This document shows positions 1 through 12,461 of a stretch of 64,000 nt of DNA, piece after piece; the first letter of the stretch is position 1, and each line of letters opens with the position of its first letter. Made by a program: the position numbers and the translations under genes. Origin of the DNA: Caprella mutica. Taxonomy: Eukaryota > Arthropoda > Malacostraca > Amphipoda > Caprellidae. The stretch is from positions 62,001-126,000 of the forward strand of contig CANNZV010001453.1 of NCBI GenBank assembly GCA_947561585.1. Direction: 5' to 3'. The notes below the pieces were generated by a model. It did no database searches and was not told the DNA's origin. It saw only the letters and a program-made list of their open reading frames with translations.

Positions 1-476
1 TTATGAACATTTTTCCAATATAGCAATCTTCCCCACTATATACACAAGACGTTGTGTCCTTCTGTTGTCACATCTCAGTTATAGTAAATATGATTTAATT
101 TATAATGCACACAATTGAAGCTCCATCAATACAGCTTACTTCAAAGTAAAGCGCAACAAATTTGCTTTCGTGTTGAAGCCTTTTGCACATGGTGTGCTAC
201 TCTATAGTCTTCAGCTTTTTGTAGACTTCATACCGTTGCTCAGAAATAGCGCAGTTACCCATCCAAGTGTGAGAAAAAATTTCATTTTCGAATTGTAATT
301 TTATGATTTTGACTATTTGATAGTCACTTTTTGTGTAAGATATTCAATGATAACCGGAAGGTTATGCTTTCATCGCGATCCACTAGTGTGTTCTTCTGTT
401 TTCTTGTTTCTATCGGAAGAGTTGTTTACGGCTGTCAGGGAATGTCATTTGGGTTCCTCCGTCCACCCACAAAATC

Positions 477-640
477 ATACTTACCTGGCACAGGGGATAC
501 CATGATCATGAAGGTGGTTCCCCCAGGGTGAGGCTCACCATTGCACTCCGGTGTTGCTGACCCCTGCGATTACCCCAAATGTGGGTAACTCGGGTGCGTA
601 ATTTTTGGTAGCGGGAGACTGCGTTCGCGCTATCTCCCAC
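477..640 (+). ncRNA. U1: U1 spliceosomal snRNA, copy 1
   Basis: U1 base-pairs with 5' splice sites as the RNA core of U1 snRNP. The 5' end is ATACTTACCTG, the splice-site recognition sequence. Stem-loop I carries the U1-70K loop GATCATGAAGG, and stem-loop II carries the U1A loop ATTGCACTCC. A single-stranded AATTTTTGG Sm site near 600 precedes the terminal hairpin with a GCGTTCGCGC apex. At about 164 nt it matches the insect U1 length. The 3' end is set from the closing of stem IV, so it is good to a few bases. Transcription is expected from an upstream PSE-type promoter, which I could not assign by eye. Confidence 0.97.
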
Positions 641-1783
641 ACATACTCTATTAACATAAGGACATGACTAGAGCAGCACACACGTCCTACATCTATTCAA
701 TGAGTTATGTGTTACAATACCAACTAATCACACACTGACCTAGTCCTCTTATGAACATACGTAGCACCACAATTTCTCAACGAAAACACAATACAATATT
801 CACTCATAAGTTTATTTCATGTTCAAGTCATTCATCAAAATTGTGATGCTTCTTCCTTGACATGACAATACATGGTTACTTTATCGGTTAAAAATGACAT
901 TTTATTTCGGCTTCAAACCCATAAAGATGATTACAATTTACATGATCCATGGAATATTTGTGCGATGCTCATTATTCGATTCGATAAATATATCTCAAGT
1001 TGATTGATCCTAGTACTCTCCTCTCTTCTTTAAATGGATAATAAACAGTGCGTGAGAGTGAGGAGAACAGTTCGTACACTTCATGTTGCAGTTGACACTG
1101 TTATCCTCTCGATAATGTTCTTATTCTAAATTTCTACTAGCTCAATATGACAACAGAACCAATTGTTTTTGCGATTTATCATGCTCTCTTGTATTTCTAC
1201 ACAAGAGAAAAATAAAAATAATAACAGAAAATCATGCAGTGCTACAGCATCATCGTGATTTGGTTCTTTATTAATCCCTCTCAGTGCAGTTATTATGATT
1301 GTTCAAAAGTGCTTGTCTCACTTGAATTTTCACTGTTCCCTTTACCACGTTTTACTGGTATCGTATCTAAACCGTGTCTAAAGCACACCCTAAATTTTGT
1401 GGTCTCTTGTTGGACCTTGTTATTTTGAATCAAATAATCTTATTGTTGAGATGCACTCACTTTGTTGTTTGTAGTATCAATTAGCTTTGCATCCTCTATA
1501 TACCAAAAATGTATCCAGGCTCACTATTTCAATCATATACATTGATGGATGGTGTGTGCAAGCAAAATAGAGAGATTGATGAAAAATAATTGGGGTTATC
1601 AAAGCGAATCTCCAGCATATTGATGAAAATCTGGTGTGTGTTGTTAATGTGTATGCACTCGTTTGCTGTGATGCCTAATGGTGAAATTTTGACTTTGCGT
1701 GCCCCTCTATTAGTTCACGCAGTTCAAAAATTTCCAGTGGCCTCATCATTAATTGGTGTGAATCGTTTTGATTTTAGATTTAT

Positions 1784-1901
1784 AAGGCTTGCGAGGCAAG
1801 CCACCAAAGAAATTAGGTTAGACTCATTGAGTTGCCCCCTTCCACGGAAATCTTTAGTAAAAGGCGAAAGATTTATGCGTTCTGAAAGGAAGCCAGAGTG
1901 A
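1784..1901 (-). ncRNA. U5: U5 spliceosomal snRNA, copy 1
   Basis: Read on the minus strand, this is U5, which aligns the two exons in the spliceosome. It has the invariant loop I, CGCCTTTTACTAAAGAT, inside the long stem I. An Sm-like site AATTTCTTTGG follows, then a strong 3' hairpin (GGCTTGC/GCAAGCC). The 5' end is placed by analogy with the ATACTCTGG start of animal U5; here it reads TCACTCTGG, so the first two or three bases are uncertain. The extra C in the Sm run departs slightly from the usual uninterrupted uridines but is present in all five copies. It lies opposite to the U1 and U2 genes of the same unit. Confidence 0.95.
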
Positions 1902-2332
1902 GCACCACAGCAATGGCAAATCCGTGTGTTATCCAACACCTGAAACTTTACTTCACATTTCAATTCACATTCGCTCTTTGATTCCTGATAGATCAGCTTT
2001 GTATTATTCGGTGCGATATTAATAGAATATCTAGTATTTGCACAGAATTTACTCACCATACTCAGTGTATGATCATATAAAAATAGTTTTCTTTCGACCT
2101 TATATATATCGCATGACTAACGTTACTTTTCTGAACAGTCTGGGTTCCATTGATTAAGGGTTTTTCGACATCCTCGTTTAGTTTTAGGACGTGACTCTGA
2201 ATGTGGTTTCTAAATTGTTTTTCTATAGGCCTCTTCATAAATGCATCTACTCGTTATCACGGCGTTACTGAACCGATTGGTAAAATACGTTCAGTACTCT
2301 GAATGAGGTGACTGTCGCATCACTCGTTCGGT

Positions 2333-2520
2333 ATCGCTTCTCGGCCTTTTGGCTAAGATCAAAGTGTAGTATCTGTTCTTATCAGCTTAATATCTGATAC
2401 GGAGCCCACGCGGCTCCAACGATATTAATCTGATTTTTGGATCATGGCGAAGTGTTAGAAGCTTGCTTCAGCTTTGCCGCGGATCGACCCGGTATTGCAC
2501 TACCTCCGGGACCGGTCCAC
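2333..2520 (+). ncRNA. U2: U2 spliceosomal snRNA, copy 1
   Basis: U2 pairs with the intron branch site. The 5' end ATCGCTTCTCGGCCTTTTGG is canonical. The branch-point recognition sequence GTAGTA follows at about 2366, then stem IIa/b, an Sm site (GATTTTTGG) and stem-loops III and IV ending in the GGTATTGCACTACC hairpin that binds U2A'/U2B''. At about 188 nt it matches insect and human U2. The exact 3' end is uncertain by a few bases. Confidence 0.97.
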
Positions 2521-3094
2521 GAAAATAAAATCATCTCAAACTGAACTCTCCAAAAATTGCTAATTGTTGCAAACATCGGTCATTCTCGAAGTGTCTCGTT
2601 TTCGTTGGCTCGTTTATTTTATGAACATTTTTCCAATATTGCAATCTTCCCCACTATATGCACAAGACGTTGTGTCCTTCTGTTGTCACATCTCAGTTAT
2701 AGTAAATATGATTTAATTTATAATGCACACAATTGAAGCTCCATCAATACAGCTTACTTCAAAGTAAAGCGCAACAAATTTGCTTTCGTGTTGAAGCCTT
2801 TTGCACATGGTGTGCTACTCTATAGTCTTCAGCTTTTTGTAGACTTCATACCGTTGCTCAGAAATAGCGCAGTTACCCATCCAAGTGTGAGAAAAAATTT
2901 CATTTTCGAATTGTAATTTTATGATTTTGACTATTTGTTAGTCACTTTTTGTGTAAGATATTCAATGATAACCAGAAGGTTATGCTTTCATCGCGATCCA
3001 CTAGTGTGTTCTTCTGTTTTCTTGTTTCTATCGGAAGAGTTGTTTACGGCTGTCAGGGAATGTCATTTGGGTTCCTCCGTCCACCCACAAAATC

Positions 3095-3258
3095 ATACTT
3101 ACCTGGCACAGGGGATACCATGATCATGAAGGTGGTTCCCCCAGGGTGAGGCTCACCATTGCACTCCGGTGTTGCTGACCCCTGCGATTACCCCAAATGT
3201 GGGTAACTCGGGTGCGTAATTTTTGGTAGCGGGAGACTGCGTTCGCGCTATCTCCCAC
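3095..3258 (+). ncRNA. U1: U1 spliceosomal snRNA, copy 2
   Basis: Second-unit copy. By eye its coding sequence is the same as copy 1, with intact 5' end, protein-binding loops and Sm site, so it is presumably functional. Confidence 0.97.
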
Positions 3259-4401
3259 ACATACTCTATTAACATAAGGACATGACTAGAGCAGCACACA
3301 CGTCCTACATCTATTCAATGAGTTATGTGTTACAATACCAACTAATCACACACTGACCTAGTCCTCTTATGAACATACGTAGCACCACAATTTCTCAACG
3401 AAAACACAATACAATATTCACTCATAAGTTTATTTCATGTTCAAGTCATTCATCAAAATTGTGATGCTTCTTCCTTGACATGACAATACATGGTTACTTT
3501 ATCGGTTAAAAATGACATTTTATTTCGGCTTCAAACCCATAAAGATGATTACAATTTACATGATCCATGGAATATTTGTGCGATGCTCATTATTCGATTC
3601 GATAAATATATCTCAAGTTGATTGATCCTAGTACTCTCCTCTCTTCTTTAAATGGATAATAAACAGTGCGTGAGAGTGAGGAGAACAGTTCGTACACTTC
3701 ATGTTGCAGTTGACACTGTTATCCTCTCGATAATGTTCTTATTCTAAATTTCTACTAGCTCAATATGACAACAGAACCAATTGTTTTTGCGATTTATCAT
3801 GCTCTCTTGTATTTCTACACAAGAGAAAAATAAAAATAATAACAGAAAATCATGCAGTGCTACAGCATCATCGTGATTTGGTTCTTTATTAATCCCTCTC
3901 AGTGCAGTTATTATGATTGTTCAAAAGTGCTTGTCTCACTTGAATTTTCACTGTTCCCTTTACCACGTTTTACTGGTATCGTATCTAAACCGTGTCTAAA
4001 GCACACCCTAAATTTTGTGGTCTCTTGTTGGACCTTGTTATTTTGAATCAAATAATCTTATTGTTGAGATGCACTCACTTTGTTGTTTGTAGTATCAATT
4101 AGCTTTGCATCCTCTATATACCAAAAATGTATCCAGGCTCACTATTTCAATCATATACATTGATGGATGGTGTGTGCAAGCAAAATAGAGAGATTGATGA
4201 AAAATAATTGGGGTTATCAAAGCGAATCTCCAGCATATTGATGAAAATCTGGTGTGTGTTGTTAATGTGTATGCACTCGTTTGCTGTGATGCCTAATGGT
4301 GAAATTTTGACTTTGCGTGCCCCTCTATTAGTTCACGCAGTTCAAAAATTTCCAGTGGCCTCATCATTAATTGGTGTGAATCGTTTTGATTTTAGATTTA
4401 T

Positions 4402-4519
4402 AAGGCTTGCGAGGCAAGCCACCAAAGAAATTAGGTTAGACTCATTGAGTTGCCCCCTTCCACGGAAATCTTTAGTAAAAGGCGAAAGATTTATGCGTTC
4501 TGAAAGGAAGCCAGAGTGA
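4402..4519 (-). ncRNA. U5: U5 spliceosomal snRNA, copy 2
   Basis: Second-unit U5, with the same loop I and Sm region as copy 1. Just upstream on the minus strand, the flank differs by one base (CCGCGTG rather than CCGTGTG on the plus strand), a variant shared with unit three. Confidence 0.95.
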
Positions 4520-4950
4520 GCACCACAGCAATGGCAAATCCGCGTGTTATCCAACACCTGAAACTTTACTTCACATTTCAATTCACATTCGCTCTTTGAT
4601 TCCTGATAGATCAGCTTTGTATTATTCGGTGCGATATTAATAGAATATCTAGTATTTGCACAGAATTTACTCACCATACTCAGTGTATGATCATATAAAA
4701 ATAGTTTTCTTTCGACCTTATATATATCGCATGGCTAACGTTACTTTTCTGAACAGTCTGGGTTCCATTGATTAAGGGTTTTTCGACATCCTCGTTTAGT
4801 TTTAGGACGTGACTCTGAATGTGGTTTCTAAATTGTTTGTCTATAGGCCTCTTCATAAATGCATCTACTCGTTATCACGGCGTTACTGAACCGATTGGTA
4901 AAATACGTTCAGTACTCTGAATGAGGTGACTGTCGCATCACTCGTTCGGT

Positions 4951-5138
4951 ATCGCTTCTCGGCCTTTTGGCTAAGATCAAAGTGTAGTATCTGTTCTTAT
5001 CAGCTTAATATCTGATACGGAGCCCACGCGGCTCCAACGATATTAATCTGATTTTTGGATCATGGCGAAGTGTTAGAAGCTTGCTTCAGCTTTGCCGCGG
5101 ATCGACCCGGTATTGCACTACCTCCGGGACCGGTCCAC
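4951..5138 (+). ncRNA. U2: U2 spliceosomal snRNA, copy 2
   Basis: Second-unit U2, unchanged from copy 1 through the branch-recognition sequence, Sm site and terminal hairpins. The 3' flank reads CATCCCAAAC where copy 1 has CATCTCAAAC. Confidence 0.97.
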
Positions 5139-5713
5139 GAAAATAAAATCATCCCAAACTGAACTCTCCAAAAATTGCTAATTGTTGCAAACATCGGTCA
5201 TTCTCGAAGTGTCTCGTTTTCGTTGGCTCGTTTATTTTATGAACATTTTTCCAATATAGCAATCTTCCCCACTATATGCACAAGACGTTGTGTCCTTCTG
5301 TTGTCACATCTCAGTTATAGTAAATATGATTTAATTTATAATGCACACAATTGAAGCTCCATCAATACAGCTTACTTCAAAGTAAAGCGCAACAAATTTG
5401 CTTTCGTGTTGAAGCCTTTTGCACATGGTGTGCTACTCTATAGTCTTCAGCTTTTTGTAGACTTCATACCGTTGCTCAGAAATAGCGCAGTTACCCATCC
5501 AAGTGTGAGAAAAAAATTTCATTTTCGAATTGTAATTTTATGATTTTGACTATTTGATAGTCACTTTTTGTGTAAGATATTCAATGATAACCGGAAGGTT
5601 ATGCTTTCATCGCGATCCACTAGTGTGTTCTTCCGTTTTCTTGTTTCTATCGGAAGAGTTGTTTACGGCTGTCAGGGAATGTCATTGGCGTTCCTCCGTC
5701 CACCCACAAAATC

Positions 5714-5877
5714 ATACTTACCTGGCACAGGGGATACCATGATCATGAAGGTGGTTCCCCCAGGGTGAGGCTCACCATTGCACTCCGGTGTTGCTGACCC
5801 CTGCGATTACCCCAAATGTGGGTAATTCGGGTGCGTAATTTTTGGTAGCGGGAGACTGCGTTCGCGCTATCTCCCAC
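5714..5877 (+). ncRNA. U1: U1 spliceosomal snRNA, copy 3 (variant)
   Basis: Third-unit U1. It carries a C to T change at about 5827 (GGGTAATTCGG instead of GGGTAACTCGG), between stem-loop III and the Sm site. All binding loops are intact. The same variant is found in copy 4 only, so these two units exchanged recently. Confidence 0.96.
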
Positions 5878-7020
5878 ACATACTCTATTAACATAAGGAC
5901 ATGACTAGAGCAGCACACACGTCCTACATCTATTCAATGAGTTATGTGTTACAATACCAACTAATCACACACTGACCTAGTCCTCTTATGAACATACGTA
6001 GCACCACAATTTCTCAACGAAAACACAATACAATATTCACTCATAAGTTTATTTCATGTTCAAGTCATTCATCAAAATTGTGATGCTTCTTCCTTGACAT
6101 GACAATACATGGTTACTTTATCGGTTAAAAATGACATTTTATTTCGGCTTCAAACCCATAAAGATGATTACAATTTACATGATCCATGGAATATTTGTGC
6201 GATGCTCATTATTCGATTCGATAAATATATCTCAAGTTGATTGATCCTAGTACTCTCCTCTCTTCTTTATATGGATAATAAACAGTGCGTGAGAGTGAGG
6301 AGAACAGTTCGTACACTTCATGTTGCAGTTGACACTGTTATCCTCTCGATAATGTTCTTATTCTAAATTTCTACTAGCTCAATATGACAACAGAACCAAT
6401 TGTTTTTGCGATTTATCATGCTCTCTTGTATTTCTACACAAGAGAAAAATAAAAATAATAACAGAAAATCATGCAGTGCTACAGCATCATCGTGATTTGG
6501 TTCTTTATTAATCCCTCTCAGTGCAGTTTTTATGATTGTTCAAAAGTGCTTGTCTCACTTTAGTTTTCACTGTTCCCTTTACCACGTTTTACTGGTATCA
6601 TATCTAAACCGTGTCTAAAGCACACACTAAATTTTGTGGTCTCTTGTTGGACCTTGTTATTTTGAATCAAATAATCTTATTGTTGAGATGCACTCACTTT
6701 GTTGTTTGTAGTATCAATTAGCTTTGCATCCTCTATATACCAAAAATGTATCCAGGCTCACTATTTCAATCATATACATTGATGGATGGGGTGTGCAAGC
6801 AAAATAGAGAGATTGATGAAAAACAATTGGGGTTATCAAAGCGAATCTCCAGCATATTGATGAAAATCTGGTGTGTGTTGTTAATGTGTATGCACTCGTT
6901 TGCTGTGATGCCTAATGGTGAAATTTTGACTTTGCGTGCCCCTCTATTAGTTCACGCAGTTCAAAAATTTCCAGTGGCCTCATCATTAATTGGTGTGAAT
7001 CGTTTTGATTTTAGATTTAT

Positions 7021-7138
7021 AAGGCTTGCGAGGCAAGCCACCAAAGAAATTAGGTTAGACTCATTGAGTTGCCCCCTTCCACGGAAATCTTTAGTAAAAG
7101 GCGAAAGATTTATGCGTTCTGAAAGGAAGCCAGAGTGA
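7021..7138 (-). ncRNA. U5: U5 spliceosomal snRNA, copy 3
   Basis: Third-unit U5 with intact loop I and 3' hairpin. A 130-codon open frame crosses it on the plus strand only because one upstream stop in the spacer is mutated in this unit (AACAATTGG for AATAATTGG near 6822); this is not evidence of a protein. Confidence 0.95.
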
Positions 7139-7569
7139 GCACCACAGCAATGGCAAATCCGCGTGTTATCCAACACCTGAAACTTTACTTCACATTTCAA
7201 TTCACATTCGCTCTTTGATTCCTGATAGATCAGCTTTGTATTATTCGGTGCGATATTAATAGAATATCTAGTATTTGCACAGAATTTACTCACCATACTC
7301 AGTGTATGATCATATAAAAATAGTTTTCTTTCGACCTTATATATATCGCATGGCTAACGTTACTTTTCTGAACAGTCTGGGTTCCATTGATTAAGGGTTT
7401 TTCGACATCCTCGTTTAGTTTTAGGACGTGACTCTGAATGTGGTTTCTAAATTGTTTGTCTATAGGCCTCTTCATAAATGCATCTACTCGTTATCACGGC
7501 GTTACTGAACCGATTGGTAAAATACGTTCAGTACTCTGAATGAGGTGACTGTCGCATCACTCGTTCGGT

Positions 7570-7757
7570 ATCGCTTCTCGGCCTTTTGGCTAAGATCAAA
7601 GTGTAGTATCTGTTCTTATCAGCTTAATATCTGATACGGAGCCCACGCGGCTCCAACGATATTAATCTGATTTTTGGATCATGGCGAAGTGTTAGAAGCT
7701 TGCTTCAGCTTTGCCGCGGATCGACCCGGTATTGCACTACCTCCGGGACCGGTCCAC
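7570..7757 (+). ncRNA. U2: U2 spliceosomal snRNA, copy 3
   Basis: Third-unit U2, intact from the 5' end to the terminal hairpin. I see no difference from copy 2 in the coding part. Confidence 0.97.
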
Positions 7758-8332
7758 GAAAATAAAATCATCCCAAACTGAACTCTCCAAAAATTGCTAA
7801 TTGTTGCAAACATCGGTCATTCTCGAAGTGTCTCGTTTTCGTTGGCTCGTTTATTTTATGAACATTTTTCCAATATAGCAATCTTCCCCACTATATGCAC
7901 AAGACGTTGTGTCCTTCTGTTGTCACATCTCAGTTATAGTAAATATGATTTAATTTATAATGCACACAATTGAAGCTCCATCAATACAGCTTACTTCAAA
8001 GTAAAGCGCAACAAATTTGCTTTCGTGTTGAAGCCTTTTGCACATGGTGTGCTACTCTATAGTCTTCAGCTTTTTGTAGACTTCATACCGTTGCTCAGAA
8101 ATAGCGCAGTTACCCATCCAAGTGTGAGAAAAAAATTTCATTTTCGAATTGTAATTTTATGATTTTGACTATTTGATAGTCACTTTTTGTGTAAGATATT
8201 CAATGATAACCGGAAGGTTATGCTTTCATCGCGATCCACTAGTGTGTTCTTCCGTTTTCTTGTTTCTATCGGAAGAGTTGTTTACGGCTGTCAGGGAATG
8301 TCATTGGCGTTCCTCCGTCCACCCACAAAATC

Positions 8333-8496
8333 ATACTTACCTGGCACAGGGGATACCATGATCATGAAGGTGGTTCCCCCAGGGTGAGGCTCACCATTGC
8401 ACTCCGGTGTTGCTGACCCCTGCGATTACCCCAAATGTGGGTAATTCGGGTGCGTAATTTTTGGTAGCGGGAGACTGCGTTCGCGCTATCTCCCAC
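8333..8496 (+). ncRNA. U1: U1 spliceosomal snRNA, copy 4 (variant)
   Basis: Fourth-unit U1, with the same C to T variant as copy 3 (at about 8446). Functional motifs are unchanged. Confidence 0.96.
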
Positions 8497-9639
8497 ACAT
8501 ACTCTATTAACATAAGGACATGACTAGAGCAGCACACACGTCCTACATCTATTCAATGAGTTATGTGTTACAATACCAACTAATCACACACTGACCTAGT
8601 CCTCTTATGAACATACGTAGCACCACAATTTCTCAACGAAAACACAATACAATATTCACTCATAAGTTTATTTCATGTTCAAGTCATTCATCAAAATTGT
8701 GATGCTTCTTCCTTGACATGACAATACATGGTTACTTTATCGGTTAAAAATGACATTTTATTTCGGCTTCAAACCCATAAAGATGATTACAATTTACATG
8801 ATCCATGGAATATTTGTGCGATGCTCATTATTCGATTCGATAAATATATCTCAAGTTGATTGATCCTAGTACTCTCCTCTCTTCTTTATATGGATAATAA
8901 ACAGTGCGTGAGAGTGAGGAGAACAGTTCGTACACTTCATGTTGCAGTTGACACTGTTATCCTCTCGATAATGTTCTTATTCTAAATTTCTACTAGCTCA
9001 ATATGACAACAGAACCAATTGTTTTTGCGATTTATCATGCTCTCTTGTATTTCTACACAAGAGAAAAATAAAAATAATAACAGAAAATCATGCAGTGCTA
9101 CAGCATCATCGTGATTTGGTTCTTTATTAATCCCTCTCAGTGCAGTTTTTATGATTGTTCAAAAGTGCTTGTCTCACTTGAGTTTTCACTGTTCCCTTTA
9201 CCACGTTTTACTGGTATCGTATCTAAACCGTGTCTAAAGCACACACTAAATTTTGTGGTCTCTTGTTGGACCTTGTTATTTTGAATCAAATAATCTTATT
9301 GTTGAGATGCACTCACTTTGTTGTTTGTAGTATCAATTAGCTTTGCATCCTCTATATACCAAAAATGTATCCAGGCTCACTATTTCAATCATATACATTG
9401 ATGGATGGGGTGTGCAAGCAAAATAGAGAGATTGATGAAAAATAATTGGGGTTATCAAAGCGAATCTCCAGCATATTGATGAAAATCTGGTGTGTGTTGT
9501 TAATGTGTATGCACTCGTTTGCTGTGATGCCTAATGGTGAAATTTTGACTTTGCGTGCCCCTCTATTAGTTCACGCAGTTCAAAAATTTCCAGTGGCCTC
9601 ATCATTAATTGGTGTGAATCGTTTTGATTTTAGATTTAT

Positions 9640-9757
9640 AAGGCTTGCGAGGCAAGCCACCAAAGAAATTAGGTTAGACTCATTGAGTTGCCCCCTTCCA
9701 CGGAAATCTTTAGTAAAAGGCGAAAGATTTATGCGTTCTGAAAGGAAGCCAGAGTGA
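9640..9757 (-). ncRNA. U5: U5 spliceosomal snRNA, copy 4
   Basis: Fourth-unit U5 with intact loop I, Sm-like site and 3' hairpin. The 5' flank carries the CCGTGTG variant, as in units one and five. Confidence 0.95.
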
Positions 9758-10188
9758 GCACCACAGCAATGGCAAATCCGTGTGTTATCCAACACCTGAA
9801 ACTTTACTTCACATTTCAATTCACATTCGCTCTTTGATTCCTGATAGATCAGCTTTGTATTATTCGGTGCGATATTAATAGAATATCTAGTATTTGCACA
9901 GAATTTACTCACCATACTCAGTGTATGATCATATAAAAATAGTTTTCTTTCGACCTTATATATATCGCATGGCTAACGTTACTTTTCTGAACAGTCTGGG
10001 TTCCATTGATTAAGGGTTTTTCGACATCCTCGTTTAGTTTTAGGACGTGACTCTGAATGTGGTTTCTAAATTGTTTGTCTATAGGCCTCTTCATAAATGC
10101 ATCTACTCGTTATCACGGCGTTACTGAACCGATTGGTAAAATACGTTCAGTACTCTGAATGAGGTGACTGTCGCATCACTCGTTCGGT

Positions 10189-10376
10189 ATCGCTTCTCGG
10201 CCTTTTGGCTAAGATCAAAGTGTAGTATCTGTTCTTATCAGCTTAATATCTGATACGGAGCCCACGCGGCTCCAACGATATTAATCTGATTTTTGGATCA
10301 TGGCGAAGTGTTAGAAGCTTGCTTCAGCTTTGCCGCGGATCGACCCGGTATTGCACTACCTCCGGGACCGGTCCAC
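10189..10376 (+). ncRNA. U2: U2 spliceosomal snRNA, copy 4 (last in array)
   Basis: Last U2 of the array and apparently intact. The fifth unit has no U2 because the array stops before reaching it. Confidence 0.97.
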
Positions 10377-10950
10377 GAAAATAAAATCATCCCAAACTGA
10401 ACTCTCCAAAAATTGCTAATTGTTGCAAACATCGGTCATTCTCGAAGTGTCTCGTTTTCGTTGGCTCGTTTATTTTATGAACATTTTTCCAATATAGCAA
10501 TCTTCCCCACTATATGCACAAGACGTTGTGTCCTTCTGTTGTCACATCTCAGTTATAGTAAATATGATTTAATTTATAATGCACACAATTGAAGCTCCAT
10601 CAATACAGCTTACTTCAAAGTAAAGCGCAACAAATTTGCTTTCGTGTTGAAGCCTTTTGCACATGGTGTGCTACTCTATAGTCTTCAGCTTTTTGTAGAC
10701 TTCATACCGTTGCTCAGAAATAGCGCAGTTACCCATCCAAGTGTGAGAAAAAATTTCATTTTCGAATTGTAATTTTATGATTTTGACTATTTGATAGTCA
10801 CTTTTTGTGTAAGATATTCAATGATAACCGGAAGGTTATGCTTTCATCGCGATCCACTAGTGTGTTCTTCTGTTTTCTTGTTTCTATCGGAAGAGTTGTT
10901 TACGGCTGTCAGGGAATGTCATTGGGCTTCCTCCGTCCACCCACAAAATC

Positions 10951-11114
10951 ATACTTACCTGGCACAGGGGATACCATGATCATGAAGGTGGTTCCCCCAG
11001 GGTGAGGCTCACCATTGCACTCCGGTGTTGCTGACCCCTGCGATTACCCCAAATGTGGGTAACTCGGGTGCGTAATTTTTGGTAGCGGGAGACTGCGTTC
11101 GCGCTATCTCCCAC
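10951..11114 (+). ncRNA. U1: U1 spliceosomal snRNA, copy 5
   Basis: Fifth-unit U1 with the common GGGTAACTCGG form. Its 5' flank has a private variant (CATTGGGCTTCC near 10920) that sets it apart from the other four units. Confidence 0.97.
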
Positions 11115-12244
11115 ACATACTCTATTAACATAAGGACATGACTAGAGCAGCACACACGTCCTACATCTATTCAATGAGTTGTGTGTTACAATACCAACTA
11201 ATCACACACTGACCTAGTCCTCTATGAACATACGTAGCACCACAATTTCTCAACGAAAACACAATACAATATTCACTCATAAGTTTATTTCATGTTCAAG
11301 TCATTCATCAAAATTGTGATGCTTCTTCCTTGACATGACAATGCATGGTTACTTTATCGGTTAAAAATGACATTTTATTTCGGCTTCAAACCCATAAAGA
11401 TGATTACAATTTACATGATCCATGGAATATTTGTGCGATGCTCATTATTCGATTCGATAAATATATCTCAAGTTGATTGATCCTAGTACTCTCCTCTCTT
11501 CTTTATATGGATAATAAACAGTGCGTGAGAGTGAGGAGAACAGTTCGTACACTTCATGTTGCAGTTGACACTGTTATCCTCTCGATAATGTTCTTATTCT
11601 AAATTTCTACTAGCTCAATATGACAACAGAACCAATTGTTTTTGCGATTTATCATGCTCTCTTGTATTTCTACACAAGAGAAAAATAAAAATAATAACAG
11701 AAAATCATGCAGTGCTACAGCATCATCGTGATTTGGTTCTTTATTAATCCCTCTCAGTGCAGTTATTATGATCGTTCAAAAGTGCTTGTCTCACTTGAAT
11801 TTTTACTGTTCCCTTTACCACGTTTTACTGGTATCGTATCTAAACCGTGTCTAAAGCACACACTAAATTTTGTGGTCTCTTGTTGGACCTTGTTATTTTG
11901 AATCAAATAATCTTATTGTTGAGATGCACTCACTTTGTTGTTTGTAGTATCAATTAGCTTTGCATCCTCTATATACCAAAAATGTATCCAGGCTCACTAT
12001 TTCAATCATATACATTGATGGATGGGGTGTGCAAGCAATGAGAAATAATTGGGGTTATCAAAGCGAATCTCCAGCATATTGATGAAAATCTGGTGTGTGT
12101 TGTTAATGTAGATTATAAATCGTTTGCTGTGATGCCTAATGGTGAAATTTTGACTTTGCGTGCCCCTCTATTAGTTCACGCAGTTCAAAAATTTCCAGTG
12201 GCCTCGTCATTAATTGGTGTGAATCGTTTTGATTTTAGATTTAT

Positions 12245-12362
12245 AAGGCTTGCGAGGCAAGCCACCAAAGAAATTAGGTTAGACTCATTGAGTTGCCCCC
12301 TTCCACGGAAATCTTTAGTAAAAGGCGAAAGATTTATGCGTTCTGAAAGGAAGCCAGAGTGA
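12245..12362 (-). ncRNA. U5: U5 spliceosomal snRNA, copy 5 (array edge)
   Basis: Last snRNA gene before the array ends about 100 bp to the right. The coding sequence looks intact. Only about 100 bp of the unit's normal minus-strand upstream region remains before foreign sequence starts at about 12462, so promoter elements may be affected if they extend further. Confidence 0.93.
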
Positions 12363-12461
12363 GCACCACAGCAATGGCAAATCCGTGTGTTATCCAACAC
12401 CTGAAACTTTACTTCACATTTCAATTCACATTCGCTCTTCGATTCCTGATAGATCAGCTTA

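Larger units (their letters stand above)
1..12461. repeat. Tandem U1-U5-U2 snRNA gene array, unit about 2618 bp
   Basis: Equivalent points recur every 2618 or 2619 bp: U1 starts at 477, 3095, 5714, 8333 and 10951, and U2 starts at 2333, 4951, 7570 and 10189. Each unit reads U1 (+), a spacer of about 1.14 kb, U5 (-), about 430 bp, U2 (+), then about 760 bp to the next U1. The window opens just after a U2 position and the array ends at about 12461, inside the U5-U2 spacer of unit five, where sequence changes abruptly. Units differ by scattered substitutions. Units three and four share private variants (for example the extra A near 5515 and 8134, and C to T inside U1), the pattern left by unequal exchange and concerted evolution. 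Unit five has small deletions near 12040 and 12110. The spacers hold no recognised gene; the short ORFs in them recur only because the unit does. Confidence 0.97.

Noticed and set aside
1724..2059. A 111-codon minus-strand ORF repeated in every snRNA unit (with plus-strand partners of 62-130 codons)
   Set aside because: It runs straight through the U5 gene, and its recurrence is explained by the tandem array. The plus-strand ORF lengths vary with single spacer mutations.
2540..2575. AAAATTGCTAATTG just after U2, resembling a piece of U4 snRNA
   Set aside because: Only about ten bases match; no U4 5' stem-loop, U6-pairing region or Sm site surrounds it.
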